DNA of 64,000 bases from Streptomyces sp. HPF1205 (lineage in GTDB: Bacteria; Actinomycetota; Actinomycetes; Streptomycetales; Streptomycetaceae): assembly GCF_020400825.1 (NCBI RefSeq), contig NZ_JAINVH010000021.1, positions 62,001-126,000 of the forward strand, read 5' to 3'. Under the pieces are notes generated by a model, which was given only the letters and a program-made list of their open reading frames with translations, was not told where the DNA came from and searched no databases. A program made the translations under genes and the position numbers. This document shows, in pieces, positions 59,245 through 64,000 of the stretch (its first letter is position 1; each line of letters opens with the position of its first letter).

Positions 59245-59323
59245 AGCAGCAGGCACACTGCTGAAGCGGGCCGGCCCCGCCCCGCACGTCGGCCGGCGTA
59301 CGGGAGCGGGACCGGCCCGAAAC

Positions 59324-59357
59324 GCCTGCCCCGGGGGCGCGCACCCCCGGGGCAGGC
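59324..59357. terminator. Bidirectional GC hairpin terminator
   Basis: A perfect 14-bp stem, GCCTGCCCCGGGGG (59324-59337) with 59344-59357 and a 6-nt loop, between the convergent membrane-protein and ABC-permease genes. The longest perfect stem seen in the window. Confidence 0.8.
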
Positions 59358-59364
59358 TCGTCCC

Positions 59365-59452
59365 CCCTGTTCCTGGACCCCCTGTTCCTGGACCCCCTGT
59401 TCCTGGACCCCTGTTCCCTGATCTCCCGTGTTCCCGGATCTCCCTATTCCTG
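59365..59452 (-). repeat. Degenerate 15-bp repeats copying the end of the permease gene
   Basis: On the minus strand, units of the form TCCAGGAACAGGGGG recur about six times, nearly perfect at 59368-59411 and degenerating towards the permease stop. The permease's last codons (ATC CAG GAA TAG) fit the same unit, so the array looks like tandem copies of the gene's tail. Confidence 0.65.
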
Positions 59453-60481
59453 GATCTTGCCGCCGGTGACGCGGGACAGCGCCAGGGCGATGAGGATGAT
59501 GCCGCCGTTGAGGGCGCCGATCCACTGCGCCGGGACGCCGCCGAGGGTGAGGACGTTCTGGATCAGGTAGAGCAGGAGGATGCCGGTGAAGGCTCCGAAC
59601 ATGCTGCCCTTGCCGCCGTTGAGGCTGATGCCGCCGATGACGGCCGCGGCGAAGACGGTGAAGATGTAGCCGTTGCCCTGGGCGGAGGCGACCGAGGCGA
59701 GCCGGCCGGAGAGCATCAGGCCGCCGAGGGCGGCCAGGCCGCTCGCGGTGACCATGACGATCCACAGGATGCGGTCGGTGCGGATGCCGGCGGCCTTGGC
59801 CGCGTCGACGTTGCCGCCGATCGCGTACAGGGACCGGCCGAAGCTGGTGAAGCCCAGGACCACGATGCCGATGGCGAACAGCACCAGGCACACCCAGACC
59901 GACGCCGGCATGCCGAGCCATTCGGTGGAGCCCAGGTAGAGCATGGAGTTCGGCAGGTGGAAGAAGGTCTGGCCGCCGGAGATGCCGGTCAGGATGCCGC
60001 GCAGCACGATCAGCATGCCCAGGGTGACGATGAAGCCGTTGAGCCCGAAGTTGATGATGAACAGGGCGTTCACGGCGCCGATGGCCAGTCCGACCGCGAT
60101 GGTCACCGGGACCGCCCAGCCGCCGGGCAGCAGCCCGAGGCCGTGACCGGCCCCCGAGGGCACGGTGAGCCAGGCGGCGATGCCCGGCGCGAGCCCCATG
60201 GTGGACTCCAGCGACAGGTCCATCTTCTTGACGATCAGCACCATCGTCTCGGCCAGGACCAGGACGGCGATCTCCGACATGGTCTGGAGGATGTTGATGA
60301 TGTTGTCCGTCTGCAGGAAGACGGAGTTGACGAACTGACCGACGATGGCGATCACGATGATGGGCGGGATCAGGGCGAGGTCCCGCAGTCGCGCGAAGGC
60401 GATCCGCCGCTCGGCCGACACCGCCGGCGTCGCGGGCTCGGCGGCGTCCTTCGAGGTGCCCGTGGCCACGGTCTCAGGCAT
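59444..60481 (-). CDS. Sugar ABC transporter permease (RbsC family)
   Basis: 345 aa from the ATG at 60481 (GGAGTGG upstream), overlapping the ATPase stop by 8 bases. Eight to ten hydrophobic helices; LNGFIVTLGMLIVLRGILTGISGG, GRSLYAIGGNVDAAKAAGI (EAA-like loop) and GNGYIFTVFAAAVIGGISLNGGKG are hallmarks of RbsC/XylH-type permeases. It forms the channel of the carbohydrate uptake system with the genes that precede it in the operon. Confidence 0.92.
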   Translation of the reverse strand: MPETVATGTSKDAAEPATPAVSAERRIAFARLRDLALIPPIIVIAIVGQFVNSVFLQTDNIINILQTMSEIAVLVLAETMVLIVKKMDLSLESTMGLAPGIAAWLTVPSGAGHGLGLLPGGWAVPVTIAVGLAIGAVNALFIINFGLNGFIVTLGMLIVLRGILTGISGGQTFFHLPNSMLYLGSTEWLGMPASVWVCLVLFAIGIVVLGFTSFGRSLYAIGGNVDAAKAAGIRTDRILWIVMVTASGLAALGGLMLSGRLASVASAQGNGYIFTVFAAAVIGGISLNGGKGSMFGAFTGILLLYLIQNVLTLGGVPAQWIGALNGGIILIALALSRVTGGKIQE

Positions 60482-61982
60482 TGAGGTCCACTCCTTCCAT
60501 GGCGGCCACGAGTTCGTGGTCGTTCCATCCACCGGGCATCTCGGCGACCACGCGGCCCTGGACCATCACCAGGACCCGGTCGCAGACGCGCAGGTCGTCC
60601 AATTCGTCGGAGGCCAGCAGGACAGCGGTGCCGGTCGCGGCCGTGTCCTCGACCTTGTGCAGCAGGAACTCCTTGGACCGGACGTCGACGCCCGCGGTCG
60701 GGTTGATCAGGACCAGGAGCTGCGGGTCGTTGGCCAGTGCCCGGGCCATGACGACCTTCTGCTGGTTCCCGCCGGACAGGCCGGCGACCGGCAGGTCGGG
60801 TCCGGGCGTCTTGATGGCCAGGTCGTCGATCGCCGACCGCGCCAGCTTGTCCCGGACCCGCCCGTTGATGAATCCGTACGATCCCAGGCGCCGCGGGACG
60901 GTCAGGGTGCTGTTGTCGGCGATGGACATGTGGGGTACGTACCCCTGGTGGTGCCGGTCCTGCGGGACGAAGCCGACGCCCGCGGCGAGGGCGGCGGGCA
61001 CGCTGCCGGGCCGGGGGCGTACGCCCGCGACGTCCACGGTGCCGCTGTCGGCGGCGCGCAGCCCCACGACGGTCTCGGCGACCTCGGTGCGGCCGCTGCT
61101 CGCCGCGCCGGCCAGCCCGACGATCTCGCCCGCTTTGACGGTGAACGAGACGTCCTGGTAGACGTCGGCGCTGGTGATCGACCCGACGGCGAGGGCGTTG
61201 CTCGCGCCGGACGGCGGCTGCCGCCGGGCGCGGTCGTGGTCGGCGCCCACCGCGTCGCCGGTCATGGCGGCCACCAGGTCGGCACGCGGGAGGTCCTTGA
61301 CGGGGGCGGTCACGATGTGGCGGGCGTCACGGAAGACCGTGACCGTGTCGCAGATGTCGTAGACCTCCTGCAGGTGGTGGCTGATGAACAGGAACGTCAC
61401 GCCCTGCTGCTGCAGGTCGTGCATCCGGCTGAACAGGCGGCTGATGGCCGCCGCGTCGAGCTGCGCGGTGGGCTCGTCGAGGATGATGAACCGGGCGCCG
61501 AACGACAGCGCCCGGGCGATCTCGACGAACTGCCGCTGCTCGATGGTCAGTTCGCGGGCGGGGACGCGGACGTCCACCTCCACCGCCCACTTCTCCAGCA
61601 GCTCCCGGGCCTGGCGCCGGACGCCGCTCCACCGGACCAGTCCGAGCGGTCCCCGTTCCAGGCGGTGCAGGAACAGGTTTTCCGCGACAGTGAGTTCGGG
61701 GATGATCGTGGACTTCTGGTAGACGCAGGCGACCTTGCGCCGCCACGCGTCACGGTCGGCCGGCCGGGGGGCCGGACGGCCGTCGAAGGAGACCGTTCCC
61801 CGGTCGGGTGCCTGCAGGCCGGTCATGATGGACACCAGCGTGGACTTGCCCGCGCCGTTGCGGCCCACGAGCGCGTGGGTCTGTCCCTGGTCGATGGTGA
61901 TGCGGGCGTCGTTGAGCGCCACGGTCGAGTCGAATTGCTTGACGATTCCCGACGCCTCGGCGACGGGCGGAACCGTACCCAT
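60474..61982 (-). CDS. Sugar ABC transporter ATPase (RbsA-type, two nucleotide-binding domains)
   Basis: 502 aa from the ATG at 61982; the frame runs on to 62024 but those codons (CAA CCA CCT CCA GCT TCA GCA) look non-coding. The first domain has Walker A GRNGAGKST, signature-like LTIEQRQFVEIARAL and Walker B FIILDEPTAQLD; the second has the degenerate Walker A GAASSGRTE and signature LSGGNQQKVVMARAL, as in RbsA/XylG. It powers uptake of a monosaccharide. Confidence 0.93.
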   Translation of the reverse strand: MGTVPPVAEASGIVKQFDSTVALNDARITIDQGQTHALVGRNGAGKSTLVSIMTGLQAPDRGTVSFDGRPAPRPADRDAWRRKVACVYQKSTIIPELTVAENLFLHRLERGPLGLVRWSGVRRQARELLEKWAVEVDVRVPARELTIEQRQFVEIARALSFGARFIILDEPTAQLDAAAISRLFSRMHDLQQQGVTFLFISHHLQEVYDICDTVTVFRDARHIVTAPVKDLPRADLVAAMTGDAVGADHDRARRQPPSGASNALAVGSITSADVYQDVSFTVKAGEIVGLAGAASSGRTEVAETVVGLRAADSGTVDVAGVRPRPGSVPAALAAGVGFVPQDRHHQGYVPHMSIADNSTLTVPRRLGSYGFINGRVRDKLARSAIDDLAIKTPGPDLPVAGLSGGNQQKVVMARALANDPQLLVLINPTAGVDVRSKEFLLHKVEDTAATGTAVLLASDELDDLRVCDRVLVMVQGRVVAEMPGGWNDHELVAAMEGVDLNA

Positions 61983-62002
61983 GACTGCTGAAGCCTTCCC
62001 GG

Positions 62003-63058
62003 TCAGTGGAGGTGGTTGCCCCACAGGGAGGTGTCGGAGTTCTTGAGGCTGGTCAGCCCGCCGTAGGTGCCGCCGTCGGCCGTCACCAGCGGGGCGGACA
62101 GCTGGTCCTCCAGCACGCCGGGCCGCACCTGGATGATGGTGCTGTCGTGGTCGGTCTTGCCCGGCTTGAAGGTCTTCCCGTCCAGGGCCGCCTTCAGGTA
62201 GTACAGCGCGTACTTCGCGTACTGGTCGGCCGGCTGCGAGACGGTGGCGTCGATCTTGCCCGCGGCGATGTCGCTGAGTTCCTCGGGGATGCCGTCGTTG
62301 GACACCACGAAGACGTGCTTGGGGTCCTTGGGGTCGACGAGCAGACCCTTCTGCTTGAGGACCTGAAGGGTGCCGGACAGCGCGAAGCTCGACTCCATGT
62401 ACACGCCCTTGATGTCGGAGTGGGCGGTCAGGTCGGTCTGCAGCTTCTGCGCGGCGGTCGCGCCGTCCCAGTTGGTGGCCTCCCCGTACACCTTGATGCC
62501 GGGGAAGTTCTGCTTGATGCAGGAGTTGAAGGCCTCGGTGCGGTCCCTGCCGTTGATGGAGGACAGGTCGCCCTCCAGCATGACGACCGCGCCCTTGCCG
62601 GCGAGCTTGGTGCCCAGGAACTGGCAGGCCTTCTCGCCGTAGGCCCGGTTGTCGGCCCGGACCACCATGTACACGCTGCCGCTGTCCGGCCGGGTGTCGA
62701 CGGTGACGACCGGTATCTTCTTGGCCGCGAGCTGGTCCAGGGCGGGGGCGACGGCGGCGGTGTCCTGCGGGGCCATCGCCACGCCCTTGACGCCCTGGCT
62801 GATGAAGGTCTGCACGTTGGCCGTGAGCTTGGCGATGTCGTTCTGCGAGTTGGTCGTCTTCAGCGACAGCCCCAGCTGCTTGGCGAACTGCGGGGTGTAC
62901 TTGATGTAGGAGTTCCAGAAGTCGGTGTCCGAGCGCGGGTAGTCCACGCCGACGACCGTTGCGCCGGACTTGTTGTTGTTGCAGGCGGCGAGCGCGGGAA
63001 CGGCCGCGACGGCGAGGACGGTGGCCAGGGCGGCGGTTCTGCTGGTGACGAGCTTCAT
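62003..63058 (-). CDS. Sugar ABC transporter substrate-binding lipoprotein
   Basis: 351 aa; AAGGAGATCAGAGC precedes the ATG. A signal peptide with lipobox LAAC (Cys26) anchors it outside the membrane. The body is a periplasmic-binding-protein type 1 fold (VGVDYPRSDTDFWNSYIKY, ANVQTFISQGVKGVAMAPQDTAAVAPALDQLAAKKIPVVTVDT), as in ribose or fucose binding proteins. It delivers sugar to the permease. Given the SDR and dehydratase upstream, L-fucose or a related sugar is the best guess. Confidence 0.92.
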   Translation of the reverse strand: MKLVTSRTAALATVLAVAAVPALAACNNNKSGATVVGVDYPRSDTDFWNSYIKYTPQFAKQLGLSLKTTNSQNDIAKLTANVQTFISQGVKGVAMAPQDTAAVAPALDQLAAKKIPVVTVDTRPDSGSVYMVVRADNRAYGEKACQFLGTKLAGKGAVVMLEGDLSSINGRDRTEAFNSCIKQNFPGIKVYGEATNWDGATAAQKLQTDLTAHSDIKGVYMESSFALSGTLQVLKQKGLLVDPKDPKHVFVVSNDGIPEELSDIAAGKIDATVSQPADQYAKYALYYLKAALDGKTFKPGKTDHDSTIIQVRPGVLEDQLSAPLVTADGGTYGGLTSLKNSDTSLWGNHLH

Positions 63059-63117
63059 TGCTCTGATCTCCTTGGGAACATGCTGGTACGGGCGGGTGCG
63101 GTGGGTCGCGGAGCGGT

Positions 63118-63873
63118 TCAGGTGCGGGGACGGACGCGCAGGCCGCTCATGCCGCCGTCCACGGGCAGGGCCGTGCCGGTGGTGGAGCCGGACAGCGGGC
63201 CGGCCAGGTACGCGATGGCGGCCGCCACTTCCTGGGCGGAGACCAGGCGGCCGATCGGCTGGCGGGCGTTGAGGGCGGCGCGTTCGGCCTCCGGGTCGGG
63301 CGCCCGCTCCAGCAGGCGGCCGATCCAGGGCGTGTCGACCGTGCCGGGGTTGACGCAGTTGACGCGGATGCCCTCGGCCACCAGGTCGGCCGCTGAGGCC
63401 CGGGTCAGGGCCAGTACGGCGCCCTTGGTCGCGGAGTACAGCGCCCGCTGCGGCAGGCCGGCGGTGGCGGCGATGGAGCAGGTGTTGACCACCGAGGCGG
63501 CCGTGGAGCGGCGCAGGTACGGCAGGGCGGCCCGGGTGACGCGGACGATGCCGAAGACGTTGATCTCGAAGACGCGGCGCCACTCGTCGTCGTCGTTGTC
63601 CTCGATGGCGCCCTGGGCGCCGATGCCCGCGTTGTTGACCAGGATGTCGATGCCGCCCAGGGCCTGCGCGGCCTCCTCGACGGCCCTGGCCACCTGCGCG
63701 TCGGCCACGTCCGCCTTGATGCCCAGCAGCGGCGCCGGGACCTGCTCGGGAGCCAGGTCCAAGCAGGCCACGGACGCGCCGCGTTCGGCCAGGAGCCCTG
63801 CGGTCGCCAGGCCGATGCCGGAGGCGCCACCGGTGACGACGGCCTTGAGTCCGGCAAGTTCGGGCGTGCTCAT
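63118..63873 (-). CDS. SDR oxidoreductase, probable 2-keto-3-deoxy-L-fuconate dehydrogenase
   Basis: 251 aa. Cofactor motif VTGGASGIG with acidic Asp in VACLDLA (NAD preference), NNAG, catalytic Tyr/Lys in YSATKGAV and VNCVNPGTVDTPW. Length and the final VDGG-x-S fit classical SDRs that oxidise sugar acids. Its ATG overlaps the stop of an enolase-superfamily dehydratase, and a sugar transporter follows, matching the L-fuconate degradation order. Function inferred from this context; other SDR substrates are possible. Confidence 0.85.
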   Translation of the reverse strand: MSTPELAGLKAVVTGGASGIGLATAGLLAERGASVACLDLAPEQVPAPLLGIKADVADAQVARAVEEAAQALGGIDILVNNAGIGAQGAIEDNDDDEWRRVFEINVFGIVRVTRAALPYLRRSTAASVVNTCSIAATAGLPQRALYSATKGAVLALTRASAADLVAEGIRVNCVNPGTVDTPWIGRLLERAPDPEAERAALNARQPIGRLVSAQEVAAAIAYLAGPLSGSTTGTALPVDGGMSGLRVRPRT

Positions 63874-64000
63874 GCGATCTCCTGCTTCCAGACGGTGCCG
63901 CCGGGGTAGAGATGTGCGGCGACGGAGTGCTCGTGCAGCTCGGCGCTCAGCCCCGCGGCGGTAGGCGCCAGGTAGTGGCCCCGGCTGATGCGGACCGGGT
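63870..64000 (-). CDS. C-terminus of an enolase-superfamily sugar-acid dehydratase (L-fuconate dehydratase-like), partial
   Basis: Only the last 42 codons are in the window; the rest lies beyond the right edge. The visible end reads SRGHYLAPTAAGLSAELHEH and then YPGGTVWKQEIA, similar to the C-terminal tail of L-fuconate dehydratases, where APTAPG and YPDG-x-VW recur. It ends with an ATGA overlap into the SDR gene. The small portion limits certainty. Confidence 0.62.
   Translation of the reverse strand, partial: PVRISRGHYLAPTAAGLSAELHEHSVAAHLYPGGTVWKQEIA

Noticed and set aside
59365..59452. Possible CRISPR-like array
   Set aside because: Units are directly adjacent with no unique spacers, and no cas gene is present.
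1..64000. tRNA, rRNA, insertion sequence, integrase or attachment-site signatures
   Set aside because: No cloverleaf, transposase, integrase or flanking direct repeat was recognised; biosynthetic regions show no obvious mobile-element boundary.

Overview
The window looks like a chromosomal segment of a Streptomyces-type actinomycete. GC content and third-position GC are very high. Genes are packed with ATGA/GTGA stop-start overlaps. SARP and NB-ARC regulators, SpoIIE-type phosphatases and CBM2-carrying secreted hydrolases are present. No rRNA, tRNA, CRISPR array, insertion sequence or phage gene was recognised.

Layout. (1) 1-3913: a 5'-truncated multidomain sensor kinase / receiver / PP2C phosphatase / anti-sigma kinase, with a STAS-domain partner. 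(2) 3870-18217, all on the minus strand: a compact locus that reads as an undescribed RiPP-type (ribosomal peptide) system. In transcription order it holds a 63-aa helical leader-like peptide translationally joined to a SARP regulator; a 42-aa acidic peptide ending GCVINNSKAL with its own ribosome binding site, an upstream palindrome and a downstream hairpin; a glycosyltransferase; a paralogue pair flanking a radical SAM/SPASM enzyme; an MFS exporter; a nucleotide-cyclase/AAA/TPR protein; an intracellular subtilisin-like protease; a GAF protein; and a graspetide-type ATP-grasp ligase. (3) 18851-20680: TetR regulator with a 40-bp operator-like palindrome, and an MDR oxidoreductase. (4) 20717-45717, possibly to 47922: a biosynthetic cluster that encodes the 4-hydroxyphenylglycine pathway (HmaS, Hmo, HpgT) but no modular NRPS. 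It has stand-alone parts instead: a phosphopantetheinyl transferase, four acyl carrier proteins, an active/degenerate KAS III pair, two FabF-like ketosynthases with a short degenerate partner, a free condensation-like protein, two AMP-ligases, a TPP-dependent E1 pair and a PhyH oxygenase. A divergent plus-strand arm carries a methyltransferase, carrier protein, glycosyltransferase, ABC exporter and UDP-xylose-type sugar gene. (5) 45851-49271: PlsC-like acyltransferase, patatin lipase and a membrane PP2C phosphatase. (6) 49553-54889: two secreted plant-polysaccharide enzymes (PL11 rhamnogalacturonan lyase and GH12 endoglucanase, both with CBM2), each preceded by a perfect CebR-type 14-bp palindrome, with a TDT-family transporter between them. 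(7) 54939-59244: NB-ARC/TPR regulator and two small secreted or membrane proteins. (8) 59444-64000: a sugar ABC transporter, an SDR and the end of an enolase-superfamily dehydratase, which together suggest L-fucose (or similar deoxy-sugar) catabolism.

The likely novelty is in regions 2 and 4. Region 2 combines radical SAM, ATP-grasp and glycosyltransferase chemistry around a short acidic peptide within one coupled transcript. Region 4 pairs hydroxyphenylglycine supply with dissociated type II-like ketosynthases and a free condensation domain. Function assignments rest on motifs read by eye; no database search was run.
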